From contig QMSS01000029.1 in the NCBI GenBank assembly GCA_003649715.1, positions 1 through 13,105 of the forward strand: a DNA stretch of 13,105 nt, in the 5' to 3' direction. Under the pieces are notes generated by a model. That model was given only the letters and a program-made list of their open reading frames with translations. It did not search any database and was not told the origin of the DNA. Position 1 is the first letter of the stretch. Every line of letters starts with the position of its first letter. This stretch comes from Thermoplasmata archaeon. GTDB taxonomy: Archaea; Thermoplasmatota; E2; DHVEG-1. Positions 6,310-13,105 of this stretch are shown one piece after another. The position numbers and the translations under genes were made by a program.

Positions 6310-7167
6310 TTGAGAACGCATAGTACAAATCTTATCCATAAGCTAAACTTGATAGCAGTGAAGATAAGGAAACATGTCATCGAGATGCTGTATCGAGCAG
6401 AATCTGGACATCCTGGAGGATCATTATCCGCTGTTGATGCACTTGTTGCCCTATATTTTCATCATATGAAACATGATCCAAACAATCCAGATGACCCAGA
6501 TAGAGATCGTTTTATTCTAAGCAAGGGACATGCTGCACCAGCTCTGTATGCAGTTTTGGCGGAATGCGGCTACTTCGATGTTAAAGAGTTGAAAAACCTA
6601 CGTAAAATAAATTCTAGGCTCCAGGGACATCCAGTGAACTACATGATACCCGGTGTAGAGGCATCAACCGGTTCACTAGGCCATGGTTTATCTTTTGCAG
6701 TTGGAGTAGCATTAGCAGGCAGATTAGACAAGAAAAACTATAATGTGTATGTGATGCTAGGAGATGGAGAAACAGATGAGGGCCAGATATGGGAGGCGGC
6801 AGCAGCTGCATCACACTACAAACTCGATCGCATAACAGCACTTCTTGATAGAAACTATTTACAGATCGATGGAAACACAGAAGAGGTATTACGTCTCGAG
6901 TCAATAAGAGAGAGATGGGGGTCATTTGGATGGAATATTATAGAAATAGATGGACATGACATAGGAGAGATACTTGATGCTCTTCATCGGGCAGATGAAC
7001 ATACGAGACAACCCTCATTGATTGTACTAAACACTGTGAAAGGAAAAGGTGTCTCCTTCATGGAAAACAATGTAGACTTCCATGGTGTACCCCCAAATGA
7101 GATGGAATACCGACTTGCTATGCAAGAACTAAATCTACTGGAGAAAAAACTGGAGGTCTATTATTGA
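6310..7167 (+). CDS. tkt: Transketolase, N-terminal (thiamine diphosphate-binding) subunit
   Basis: From TTG 6310 this subunit has 285 residues, the usual length of the first half of a split transketolase. It binds thiamine diphosphate and a divalent metal and, with the next gene's product, moves two-carbon ketol units between sugar phosphates in the non-oxidative pentose pathway. Visible features are SGHPGGSLS (residues 32-40, including the conserved His34), SKGHAAPALYA (71-81), GSLGHGL (121-127) and the thiamine diphosphate motif GDGETDEGQIWEAA starting at 151 with its distal Asn182 (LLDRN). The ATG at 6223 would add 29 residues of poor-looking sequence and lacks a ribosome binding site, so the TTG after GGGGAGGG is preferred. 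The stop overlaps the next start as TTGA. Confidence 0.93.
   Translation: MRTHSTNLIHKLNLIAVKIRKHVIEMLYRAESGHPGGSLSAVDALVALYFHHMKHDPNNPDDPDRDRFILSKGHAAPALYAVLAECGYFDVKELKNLRKINSRLQGHPVNYMIPGVEASTGSLGHGLSFAVGVALAGRLDKKNYNVYVMLGDGETDEGQIWEAAAAASHYKLDRITALLDRNYLQIDGNTEEVLRLESIRERWGSFGWNIIEIDGHDIGEILDALHRADEHTRQPSLIVLNTVKGKGVSFMENNVDFHGVPPNEMEYRLAMQELNLLEKKLEVYY
7152..7157 (+). promoter_or_regulatory. Ribosome binding site of transketolase C subunit
   Basis: GGAGGT, six bases before TTG 7164, lies inside the end of the upstream subunit gene and supports the TTG start and translational coupling. Confidence 0.65.
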
Positions 7168-8108
7168 CCAAAAAAAGGATCAACCCACGGAACGCATATG
7201 GAGAAACCCTCGTTGAGCTTGGTAAAAAATATCCAAACATAGTGGTTTTAGATGCAGACCTGTCAAAATCCACAAAAACCATCATGTTTGCAAAAAAATA
7301 TCCAGAACGTTTTTTCGATATGGGCATTGCCGAAGCAAACATGATATCCACAGCCGCAGGACTAGCATCATGCGGAAAAATACCATTCGCCAGCACATTC
7401 GCAGTCTTCGCAACAGGAAGAGTCTACGATCAAATACGTATGGATGTTGCCTATTCCAAGGCAAATGTAAAGATCTTCGCAACACATGGAGGCATAAGTG
7501 TAGGTAAAGACGGAGCAAGTCATCAGATGATAGAGGATCTAGCGTTAATGCGAGTACTACCAAACATGACTGTACTTACACCCAGCGATGCACCTCAGAC
7601 AAAAAAAATAGTAGAACTCATGGCATCCACTGAAGGACCCATGTATGCACGCGTAGGACGAGCATCAGCACCCGTGATATACAAATATGAGGATCTAAAA
7701 AACCTGAGGATCGGTGAGGGAATAGTTGTAGAGGATGGAGACGATGTAAGTATCATCGCCTGTGGAACCATGGTTGATCCAGCATTAGATGCAAGAAAAA
7801 AACTGCTGAAGGAAAATGATATACATGTCCGTGTAATAGACATGCATACTATAAAACCATTAGACAAAAAACTTATATGTAAATGCGCCAGAGAAACCAA
7901 TGCGATAATAACCGTGGAGGAACATTCTATAATTGGTGGACTAGGAAGCGCAGTATCTGAATTACTTGCTGAGGAAGGATTCTCCATCAAATTCAAAAGA
8001 ATGGGTGTAAAAGACACCTTCTGCGAATCAGGAGACCCAAAGGATCTACTAGAGAAATATGAGTTGAACGAAAAACATATTGTCAAAACAGTTAGGCAGA
8101 TGATATAA
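7164..8108 (+). CDS. tkt: Transketolase, C-terminal (pyrimidine-binding) subunit
   Basis: This 314-residue subunit supplies the pyrimidine-binding and C-terminal domains of transketolase. The cofactor-activating Glu57 lies in GIAEANM (54-60), followed by STFAVFATGRVYDQIR (77-92), GASHQ (117-121) and a C-terminal domain from about residue 195 (VSIIACGTMVDPAL, then ITVEEHSIIGGLGSAV). Homology to the second half of 1-deoxyxylulose-phosphate synthase and pyruvate dehydrogenase E1 beta is expected, but the directly preceding N-terminal subunit fits transketolase. Start TTG 7164 overlaps the previous stop by four bases. A hairpin at 8133-8155 probably ends the operon. Confidence 0.93.
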   Translation: MTKKRINPRNAYGETLVELGKKYPNIVVLDADLSKSTKTIMFAKKYPERFFDMGIAEANMISTAAGLASCGKIPFASTFAVFATGRVYDQIRMDVAYSKANVKIFATHGGISVGKDGASHQMIEDLALMRVLPNMTVLTPSDAPQTKKIVELMASTEGPMYARVGRASAPVIYKYEDLKNLRIGEGIVVEDGDDVSIIACGTMVDPALDARKKLLKENDIHVRVIDMHTIKPLDKKLICKCARETNAIITVEEHSIIGGLGSAVSELLAEEGFSIKFKRMGVKDTFCESGDPKDLLEKYELNEKHIVKTVRQMI

Positions 8109-8132
8109 AAAAAGAAAAAGAGCCAGCGAAAT

Positions 8133-8155
8133 CTATTTTTCTGCTTTAAAAATAG
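8133..8155 (+). terminator. Hairpin after transketolase operon
   Basis: CTATTTTT (8133-8140) pairs exactly with AAAAATAG (8148-8155) across a seven-base loop, 25 bases after the transketolase stop, followed by a short TTT. It lies in a convergent space with the Drg gene. The stem is AT-rich, so it may act only weakly. Confidence 0.45.
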
Positions 8156-8188
8156 TTTCAAAACACAATCAAATAATAACGCAAAACC

Positions 8189-8197
8189 AAAAAAAAA
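8189..8197 (-). terminator. Oligo-T tract after Drg gene
   Basis: Nine consecutive T residues on the minus strand, about 50 bases after the Drg stop, fit the oligo-T termination signal of archaeal RNA polymerase. Confidence 0.45.
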
Positions 8198-8246
8198 TCT
8201 TTTTTCCTTCATCAGCTTTTCTCTTTGTTTTCATTCAGATATTCCC

Positions 8247-9368
8247 TCAGTGTCTCACAAATATTGTCAACACATCCCCATCACTCAACCTATGATCCAA
8301 ACCAACTTTTTGACCAGGATATTTCACAGAACACCCCCATACCTGGGCATATCTAAAATTTTTTTCAAAATCTCTATGAAGATATCTACATGCATCCCCC
8401 ACAGTATCTCCTTTTCTTAAAATCAACGGCTCATCATAATCAGGTTTCTTCCCGACAGGTTTCATGTATATACGAATAAGCCTCAGCTGAGAAAACATTT
8501 TTTTCTTGAGCCGATCTAAGCCATCACCATTTTTTGCAGAAATACCGATTACATCCCCCCATCTGCGCTCTCTTTGGATCTCCTCCAACATATTTTTTAA
8601 TTCATTTGAAGAAACTAAATCTATTTTGTTAACAACAACAATAGCAGGCACATATACTCTGTTTCCAGAAAACACATCTATCAGCTGATCCTCCGTGATA
8701 TCCTCCCGTATTATAATATCAGCATTTATAACAAACTCTGATGCAATTGCTCTTATAATCTTCTCATTAAGATATGATAGACGTACTGTAGCATTAACCG
8801 ATATACCACCCTCACCTTTGCAGGTAACAATTACATCTGGAATTTTTTGATTCAACCTAAGACCAGCATTATAAAGCTCCTTATCTATTAAATCAAGCTG
8901 AGCAGGCTGAGTTGCATCTACTAGTAACAGCAGCAAATCGACATTCCGCACTGCAGATATAATCTCACGTCCTCTCCCTCGACCCTCCGATGCACCAGAT
9001 ATCAGTCCAGGTAAATCCAGCAGCTGGATACTAGCCCCATTATATCTCATCATACCAGGTATTATCCTTACAGTAGTAAAATCATAATCACCAGTTTTGC
9101 TTGAGGCATCTGTTAACTGATTTAGAAGCGTACTCTTACCTGTGCTTGGAAAACCTATGATTCCAACCGTTGCATCACCAGATTTTTTAACTGCAAAACC
9201 CCTTCTACCAGCAGCAGACTGATGACTTTTTCTTTTTTCAACCTCTTTTCTCAGCCGAGCTAGTTTCGCCTTTAATCTACCAAGATGATGCTCAGTAGCC
9301 TTGTTCTTCTGTGTATCCAAAATCTCTTTTTCAATAGCTCTAATCTGTTCTTCTATTGACGAATCCAT
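8247..9368 (-). CDS. drg: Drg/Rbg-type GTP-binding protein with TGS domain
   Basis: This 373-residue Obg-superfamily GTPase belongs to the Drg group shared by archaea and eukaryotes, which associates with ribosomes and translation factors. The N-terminus IEEQIRAIEKEI and the following NKATEHHLGRLKAKLARLR helical region are typical. GTPase motifs are G1 GFPSTGKST (72-80), G2 region DYDFTTV (94-100), G3 DLPG (118-121), G4 NKID (247-250) and G5 SAK (277-279). An inserted helical segment lies between G3 and G4, and a TGS domain occupies about 298-373. All catalytic motifs are intact. A TTTTTATACA box at 9404-9413 predicts a leader of only about 14 bases; AAGGT directly touches the ATG, so there is no well-spaced ribosome binding site and initiation may be nearly leaderless. 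Confidence 0.95.
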   Translation of the reverse strand: MDSSIEEQIRAIEKEILDTQKNKATEHHLGRLKAKLARLRKEVEKRKSHQSAAGRRGFAVKKSGDATVGIIGFPSTGKSTLLNQLTDASSKTGDYDFTTVRIIPGMMRYNGASIQLLDLPGLISGASEGRGRGREIISAVRNVDLLLLLVDATQPAQLDLIDKELYNAGLRLNQKIPDVIVTCKGEGGISVNATVRLSYLNEKIIRAIASEFVINADIIIREDITEDQLIDVFSGNRVYVPAIVVVNKIDLVSSNELKNMLEEIQRERRWGDVIGISAKNGDGLDRLKKKMFSQLRLIRIYMKPVGKKPDYDEPLILRKGDTVGDACRYLHRDFEKNFRYAQVWGCSVKYPGQKVGLDHRLSDGDVLTIFVRH

Positions 9369-9403
9369 ACCTTCATAACTAAATATACTGAATACACATG
9401 TGT

Positions 9404-9413
9404 GTATAAAAAC
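9404..9413 (-). promoter_or_regulatory. TATA box of Drg gene
   Basis: The minus strand reads TTTTTATACA. Transcription would begin near 9382, about 14 bases before the ATG. Confidence 0.5.
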
Positions 9414-9434
9414 ACTTTTTTAGATAGTCTAGAT

Positions 9435-9440
9435 AAAAAA
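9435..9440 (-). terminator. Short oligo-T tract after carbamate kinase gene
   Basis: Six T residues on the minus strand lie about 48 bases after the carbamate kinase stop, in a T6/A6-flanked stretch at 9416-9440. This is a weak candidate for a termination site between the two same-strand genes. Confidence 0.25.
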
Positions 9441-9487
9441 CAATAGTACTACCCATCACAAATATTTAGATCAAAGAAATATTTTTT

Positions 9488-10429
9488 TTATTCTCTAGAT
9501 ATTTGTGTACCTGTTTTTCCTTGTAATGCCTCCCATCCATGGTCTATATGAGATATTATAACCTTTTTACCACCATACTCCAAAAAACGTATTGCAGCAA
9601 GTATCTTAGGACCCATACTACCTGGTGGAAACTGATCCTGATTATAATATTTTTTTATCTCAGACAATGTAACATTATCCAATGGTCTCTGATGAGATGT
9701 GTTATAATTGAGATAAACTCTTTCCACATCTGTTAATATCAACAGTAGTTCTGCCTCAACAGCCTCAGCTAGTCTCTCAGCAGCAAGGTCTTTATCAACC
9801 ACAGCCTCCAAGCCATCAAGGCCCCATCCCTTTTTCTCAACAACAGGCATGCCTCCTCCACCCGCTGCTATCACAATTATTCCATTATCCAACATACTCC
9901 TTATGATACTCCCCTCAACAACAGTCTTAGGATCAGGAGAGGGAACAACCATCCTCCATCCCCCTGCCTGCTTAACCATGTTGTATCCCTCTCTACGCAT
10001 CTGAAGAGCTCTCCTCTCATCATAGTAAGGCCCGATAGGCTTCGTAGGATTACTCAGAGCAGGATCATTCTCATCAACAAGAACCTGTGTGATCAATGTA
10101 ACAACCTGTTTATCAACACCCTCCTTTCTTAACGCATTTGACAAACATTGCTGTATCATATACCCAATATATCCCTCACTCTCTGCAACACAGATACCAA
10201 GTGGCATAGCTGGAACCAGATCCCTACCCGCCTCGTTCTGCAGCAATATAGCACCAACCTGAGGACCATTGCCATGAGTAACAACTAGGTCCCATCCATT
10301 TTTTATCATTTTCACAAGGAAGACAGATATGTCTCTGGTATTAGCAAACTGCTCATATATTGTGCCAACCTGGTTTTTCCTGATCAATGCATTACCACCT
10401 AATGCAACAACTGCTCTTCTGATACCCAT
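9488..10429 (-). CDS. arcC: Carbamate kinase
   Basis: This 313-residue amino-acid-kinase-fold enzyme (EC 2.7.2.2) interconverts carbamoyl phosphate plus ADP with carbamate plus ATP. Motifs are AVVALGGNALI (6-16), THGNGPQVGAILLQNE (51-66), VIAAGGGGMPVV (186-197), AVVDKDLAAERLAE (209-222), LTDVERVYLNY (232-242) and PPGSMGPKILAAI (268-280). The frame is open for 43 further codons upstream, giving a hydrophobic extension that could be mistaken for a signal peptide. However, GGAGG at 10440-10444 and a TTTATATA box at 10470-10477 lie within that stretch and place the start at 10429, which also gives the canonical N-terminus. No arginine deiminase or ornithine carbamoyltransferase gene is adjacent, so the carbamoyl-phosphate source is unknown. 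Confidence 0.95.
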   Translation of the reverse strand: MGIRRAVVALGGNALIRKNQVGTIYEQFANTRDISVFLVKMIKNGWDLVVTHGNGPQVGAILLQNEAGRDLVPAMPLGICVAESEGYIGYMIQQCLSNALRKEGVDKQVVTLITQVLVDENDPALSNPTKPIGPYYDERRALQMRREGYNMVKQAGGWRMVVPSPDPKTVVEGSIIRSMLDNGIIVIAAGGGGMPVVEKKGWGLDGLEAVVDKDLAAERLAEAVEAELLLILTDVERVYLNYNTSHQRPLDNVTLSEIKKYYNQDQFPPGSMGPKILAAIRFLEYGGKKVIISHIDHGWEALQGKTGTQISRE

Positions 10430-10439
10430 AATATAAATA

Positions 10440-10444
10440 CCTCC
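10440..10444 (-). promoter_or_regulatory. Ribosome binding site of arcC
   Basis: The minus strand reads GGAGG (extended to GGAGGT), ten bases before ATG 10429. It decides against the longer upstream reading frame. Confidence 0.7.
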
Positions 10445-10469
10445 ATCTAGACGAAAAACAAAACTCACA

Positions 10470-10477
10470 TATATAAA
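10470..10477 (-). promoter_or_regulatory. TATA box of arcC
   Basis: The minus strand reads TTTATATA, an ideal archaeal box A. It predicts a transcript start near 10446 and a leader of about 17 bases. Confidence 0.7.
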
Positions 10478-10540
10478 CGACATGCATCCATTTTTTATAC
10501 GCAAAAAGTTTAGAAAAAAGAAAGAGAGGAAAAAACCAAT

Positions 10541-10564
10541 TACCATGGAAAATACCATGGAAAA
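10541..10564. repeat. Tandem 12-bp repeat with CCATGG cores
   Basis: TACCATGGAAAA occurs twice head to tail with no mismatch (10541-10552 and 10553-10564). Each unit holds the palindrome CCATGG. It sits about 64-95 bases upstream of the arcC TATA box in the divergent spacer with the methyltransferase gene, a position that suits an activator site. Confidence 0.5.
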
Positions 10565-10568
10565 GAAA

Positions 10569-10656
10569 AAAGAACGATTTTTTTATGATCTCTTAAAAAA
10601 ATAAGTTTAGAACAAAATAGGGTCTAACCTAAAGAGGGGTATAAGAGACGTTCTTT
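10569..10656. repeat. Nested long-range inverted repeat
   Basis: AAAGAACG (10569-10576) is complementary to CGTTCTTT (10649-10656), and TCTCTTA (10589-10595) to the directly adjoining TAAGAGA (10642-10648), so the right-hand arms are contiguous and the left-hand arms are separated by 12 bases. A further small T7A/TA7 pairing exists at 10578-10601. The two pairings could form one interrupted stem of 15 base pairs in RNA. No known RNA family is recognised. Confidence 0.35.
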
Positions 10657-10700
10657 AAAACAAACAGAAAGAAATAGAGGGGAGATGAAAGAAGGCAAAG

Positions 10701-10710
10701 TTTAATTATA
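10701..10710 (+). promoter_or_regulatory. Probable TATA box of pcm
   Basis: TTTAATTATA lies 35-44 bases before the ATG at 10745 and would give a short leader of about 15 bases. The ribosome binding site is weak (CTGGAAAAAG). Confidence 0.4.
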
Positions 10711-10744
10711 CAACATTTATGATAATTAACTCTGGAAAAAGAAA

Positions 10745-11398
10745 ATGAACCCCATATTTGATATTGAAAGAGAACATCTAGTTAAAAAATTAGTTAGAGA
10801 AGGGTACATAAAAAGTGATGCTGTCAAAAAAGCTTTTTTGGAAATACCAAGAGAAAAATTTGTGCCAAATCATCTAAAAAAACATGCATATATGGATACA
10901 CCCTTAGAAATCGGTGAAGGACAAACCATCTCCGCACCACATATGATAGCAATTATGTGCGAGGCATTGGACATTAGAGAAGGACAAAAAGTTCTGGAGA
11001 TAGGAGCAGGATCTGGATATCATGCAGCCATTGTTTCACAACTCGTAGGCAACAAAGGTCATGTTTATACTATAGAACGTATAAAATCACTTGCCGAAAA
11101 AGCATATAGAAATCTCATAAAATCCGGCATAACTAATGTCACTGTAGAAATAGGAGATGGATCTTTAGGTCTACCATCATATGCTCCATATGATCGCATC
11201 TATGCAACCTGCGCAGCACCCTACATACCAGATCCTCTTATAGATCAGCTTAAAAACAATGGGAAACTTTTGATACCAGTAGGACGAACCATATGTAGAC
11301 TAGAGTTGATAGAAAAAAAGGATAAAGGAATGAGAAAAAAGGATCTAGGTGGATGCGTGTTTGTGCCACTACTAGGTAGGTATGGGCATAGATTATAG
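10745..11398 (+). CDS. pcm: Protein-L-isoaspartate O-methyltransferase
   Basis: This 217-residue cytosolic repair enzyme (EC 2.1.1.77) methylates abnormal L-isoaspartyl residues in aged proteins, using S-adenosylmethionine. The family active-site segment GQTISAPHM is at residues 59-67, with the conserved Ser63, and the SAM-binding motif VLEIGAGSGYHAA is at 83-95, followed by YTIER at 108-112. The C-terminal region has the family sequence LIDQLKNNGKLLIPVG. The length is normal for archaeal Pcm. The start follows a short, weakly Shine-Dalgarno leader. The stop TAG (11396-11398) lies beyond the stop of the convergent adenosine-specific kinase gene, so the coding regions overlap by six bases and the two transcripts must run into each other. 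Confidence 0.95.
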   Translation: MNPIFDIEREHLVKKLVREGYIKSDAVKKAFLEIPREKFVPNHLKKHAYMDTPLEIGEGQTISAPHMIAIMCEALDIREGQKVLEIGAGSGYHAAIVSQLVGNKGHVYTIERIKSLAEKAYRNLIKSGITNVTVEIGDGSLGLPSYAPYDRIYATCAAPYIPDPLIDQLKNNGKLLIPVGRTICRLELIEKKDKGMRKKDLGGCVFVPLLGRYGHRL

Positions 11399-11899
11399 CT
11401 TGTATCCTATTTCTCGCAAAAACTTTTTCCTCCAACTGATATCACTACTATTTTCCACCTCCACTGGCATAAAACCATCGATAACACCAAGTATCCCCCG
11501 TCCTGTTTTATCTCCTATTCTAGATTCTGCTACAACAACCTTTGTTGGATTAGCTGTGGCACAATATATAGTACAAACCTCAGGTATACTTTTTATTGCA
11601 TTAAGCACATTTATAGGGAAACAGTTTTTCATGAATACTATGAAGGAATGCCCTGCACCAATGTTTCTGGCATTCCTCTCCGCTAGTTTCTTAAGATAAC
11701 TATCATTTCCCTCGCTTCTAATCTTACATGCACCGCTGGCCTCACAGAATGCAACACCAAACTTGGCATCTGGAACAGAGCCAATCATGGCCTCATATAT
11801 ATCCTCTACAGATTTAATAAAATGTGTTTGCCCTAAGATGAAATTCATATCATCTGGCTTATCTATCTCAACAACCTTTATTCTAACCTCATCCATCAT
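11393..11899 (-). CDS. Adenosine-specific kinase (DUF355 family)
   Basis: This 168-residue protein matches the small, conserved family annotated as adenosine-specific kinase from structural and binding work on an archaeal member; the physiological role is not well established. Recognisable family segments are GQTHFIKSVEDIYEA (23-37), KFGVAFCEASGACKIR (46-61), GNDSYLKKLAERNARNIGAG (64-83) and CATANPTKVVVAE (113-125) followed by GRGILGVIDG (133-142). The start has a good ribosome binding site, GGAAGGAGG at 11907-11915, seven bases before ATG 11899; a second ATG follows directly. The 3' end overlaps the convergent pcm gene. A promoter upstream is unclear: TTTTTTATCC at 11924-11933 is too near the ribosome binding site, and TTGTATCTAA near 11951-11960 is a weak alternative. 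Confidence 0.88.
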   Translation of the reverse strand: MMDEVRIKVVEIDKPDDMNFILGQTHFIKSVEDIYEAMIGSVPDAKFGVAFCEASGACKIRSEGNDSYLKKLAERNARNIGAGHSFIVFMKNCFPINVLNAIKSIPEVCTIYCATANPTKVVVAESRIGDKTGRGILGVIDGFMPVEVENSSDISWRKKFLREIGYKL

Positions 11900-11976
11900 A
11901 TTTTTTCCTCCTTCCAGAACTGGGGATAAAAAACAATTTTTGGGATCTAGAAGTTAGATACAATGTGAATCATTTA

Positions 11977-12023
11977 TTTTGATAAAATAGTTTCGCCCCC
12001 ATAATACTTTCTTTTTATCAAAA
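11977..12023. repeat. 11-bp inverted repeat with 25-base loop
   Basis: TTTTGATAAAA (11977-11987) and TTTTATCAAAA (12013-12023) are exact complements. On the minus strand the structure follows a T7 tract (12020-12026) about 120 bases after the surface protein stop, so it may form part of that gene's 3' end. It also lies upstream of the adenosine-specific kinase gene, and its arms share TTTTGAT with the palindromes at 4995-5022 and 6181-6197. Confidence 0.4.
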
Positions 12024-12141
12024 AAATCGGGAGGTTGTTTTAAAATTGTCGAATTAACTAATTTACTGATCTGATACAAATGTTAGAAAAATCTGAAAAA
12101 ATGGGTAGATAGGATAGGATGAATGCAGTATTATTGTTTTT

Positions 12142-13105
12142 TTATTTTCCTCTCATCTGTCTAATTGTGCTTAAGTTTATAAAGAGTAGATACGGGATCA
12201 TGTCGCTGTCTATCTCGTTCTGCTCCTCATCATATGCATATACTGTTAGCCCATATAATCCTGTTGTTATGTTGAAGTCACACAGGCATCCATCTGTTGT
12301 ATCATTGTCATAGGAAACTAGCTCGTCTTCAAATATGATGCTTTTGATAACAAACTTCACAGAACTAACCATTTCACCTACTGTAACGTTTATATGCAGT
12401 AGATCTATGGTGAATATCACTGAAACACCTAGTCGGTCAAAGATGTTAATGTATGCATATGATCTATTAAACGCTGGTATAAAGAAGTACACATATCCTG
12501 TTTTTATGTTGGTTATTTCAATGTTTTTTGATATTGATATCTGGAATGGATCTGACCACATGCTTTCATTACCATGAGTATCCTTAGCTTTTACTCTGAT
12601 GTTGTAGATGCCCTTTCTCAGCCAGCTATGATTCATGTTTATGCTTTCTCCTGATAGGAATGGACCAAGCCAGTCACTAGTGTTTCCATCTCCCCAGTCG
12701 AATAGATAGTATACCTGATCTCCATCTGGGTCTATGGCGGCAGCTGAAAAAGTGTAGTTGATTCCTACATAACCTGATGTAGGCCCATTGATATCTGGTT
12801 TGTTTGGAGGATTATTTTGACTTGACTCTTCTGTGGTGAAGCTCCATATCTGACCTATTGATTTTGCATCATGGTTGTCCCATGCCACAATCTTCCAATA
12901 ATAAGTAGTCATATAACTCATGGTACCTGGGTCATACACAGTGGAGGACTGATTATTGACAACTAGAGGCGGAGGGGTACTGGTGCCGAAGTATACATCG
13001 TAGGTGACAACATCACCAGGATCAGGATCACCACCAGACCAACTCAAATCAGCATCCACATCCACACCCACAGCACCATTAGCCGGATCAGGATCAGAAG
13101 GCTGA
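12142..13105 (-). CDS. Secreted Fn3/PKD-type surface protein, C-terminal part
   Basis: The frame is open to the right edge, so the N-terminus lies outside the window; 320 residues are seen. The order is a fibronectin-III-like repeat of the archaeal type (SDPDPANGAVGVDVDADLSW, later YDVYFGTSTPP, then YMTTYYWKIVAWDN and IWSFTT), a linker (NNPPNKPDINGPTSG), a PKD-like domain (AIDPDGDQVYYLFDWGDG, later GIYNIRVKAKDTHGNESMWS) and a C-terminal domain of about 120 residues that I do not recognise, rich in aromatic and Asn-containing beta-strand-like sequence. Its end (SVKFVIKS, then GLYGLTVYAYDEEQNEIDSD) resembles Ig-like repeats. No C-terminal membrane anchor or PGF-CTERM-like sorting tail is seen. 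Such proteins usually face outside the cell; the signal peptide would lie off the window. The GTG at 13071 is not a real start. Confidence 0.8.
   Translation of the reverse strand, partial: QPSDPDPANGAVGVDVDADLSWSGGDPDPGDVVTYDVYFGTSTPPPLVVNNQSSTVYDPGTMSYMTTYYWKIVAWDNHDAKSIGQIWSFTTEESSQNNPPNKPDINGPTSGYVGINYTFSAAAIDPDGDQVYYLFDWGDGNTSDWLGPFLSGESINMNHSWLRKGIYNIRVKAKDTHGNESMWSDPFQISISKNIEITNIKTGYVYFFIPAFNRSYAYINIFDRLGVSVIFTIDLLHINVTVGEMVSSVKFVIKSIIFEDELVSYDNDTTDGCLCDFNITTGLYGLTVYAYDEEQNEIDSDMIPYLLFINLSTIRQMRGK

Noticed and set aside
7595..8212. Long minus-strand frame opposite the transketolase C subunit, 205 codons
   Set aside because: It is antisense to a gene with intact motifs and its translation is Phe/Ser-rich with no recognisable family.
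10430..10558. Hydrophobic N-terminal extension of carbamate kinase resembling a signal peptide or membrane segment
   Set aside because: The stretch contains the TATA box (10470-10477) and ribosome binding site (10440-10444) of the gene, and carbamate kinases are cytosolic and begin at the MGIRRAVVALGG segment.
1..13105. tRNA, rRNA, CRISPR array, insertion sequence or defence system
   Set aside because: No T-loop-like GTTCRANYC with cloverleaf arms, no spaced repeat array, no transposase or nuclease/toxin motif was found in any spacer or gene.

Overview
The window looks like part of an AT-rich euryarchaeal genome, most likely a Thermoplasmata-type lineage such as an uncultured sediment group; this placement is inferred and not proven. 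The evidence is a replication protein A gene coupled to an RPA-associated OB-fold/winged-helix gene, an archaeal Drg/Rbg GTPase, a transketolase split into two subunit genes, an adenosine-specific kinase of the DUF355 type, a secreted Fn3/PKD-type surface protein, and archaeal TATA boxes (TTTATATA-like) about 25 bases upstream of short, Shine-Dalgarno-bearing leaders. No tRNA, rRNA, CRISPR array or intact transposase was seen.

Layout from left to right. Positions 1-679 hold no intact gene, only a possible decayed reading frame. Positions 680-2895 (minus) are a two-gene RPA operon with an ATGA stop/start overlap. Position 3230-4879 (minus) is formate--tetrahydrofolate ligase, transcribed divergently from a nitrilase-superfamily amidohydrolase at 5110-5946 (plus); the space between them carries a perfect 28-bp palindrome. 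Positions 6310-8108 (plus) are the two transketolase subunits, overlapping by TTGA and both probably starting at TTG. Positions 8247-9368 (minus) are the Drg GTPase and 9488-10429 (minus) is carbamate kinase. Positions 10745-11398 (plus) are protein-L-isoaspartate O-methyltransferase, whose last six bases overlap the convergent adenosine-specific kinase gene (11393-11899, minus). Positions 12142-13105 (minus) are the C-terminal end of a Fn3/PKD surface protein that runs off the right edge.

The genes are mainly housekeeping and central metabolism: single-strand DNA binding, one-carbon activation on tetrahydrofolate, the non-oxidative pentose pathway, carbamoyl-phosphate/ATP interconversion, protein repair and a ribosome-associated GTPase. 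They are mostly short, independently promoted units and do not form one pathway. I did not find a convincing new multi-gene system. The most interesting signals are in the spacers: palindromes built from TTTTTGAT/ATCAAAAA half-sites at 4995-5022 and 6181-6197, with looser relatives at 579-597 and 11977-12023; a tandem 12-bp CCATGG-containing repeat upstream of carbamate kinase; a nested long-range inverted repeat at 10569-10656; and a possible small gene at 6020-6157.
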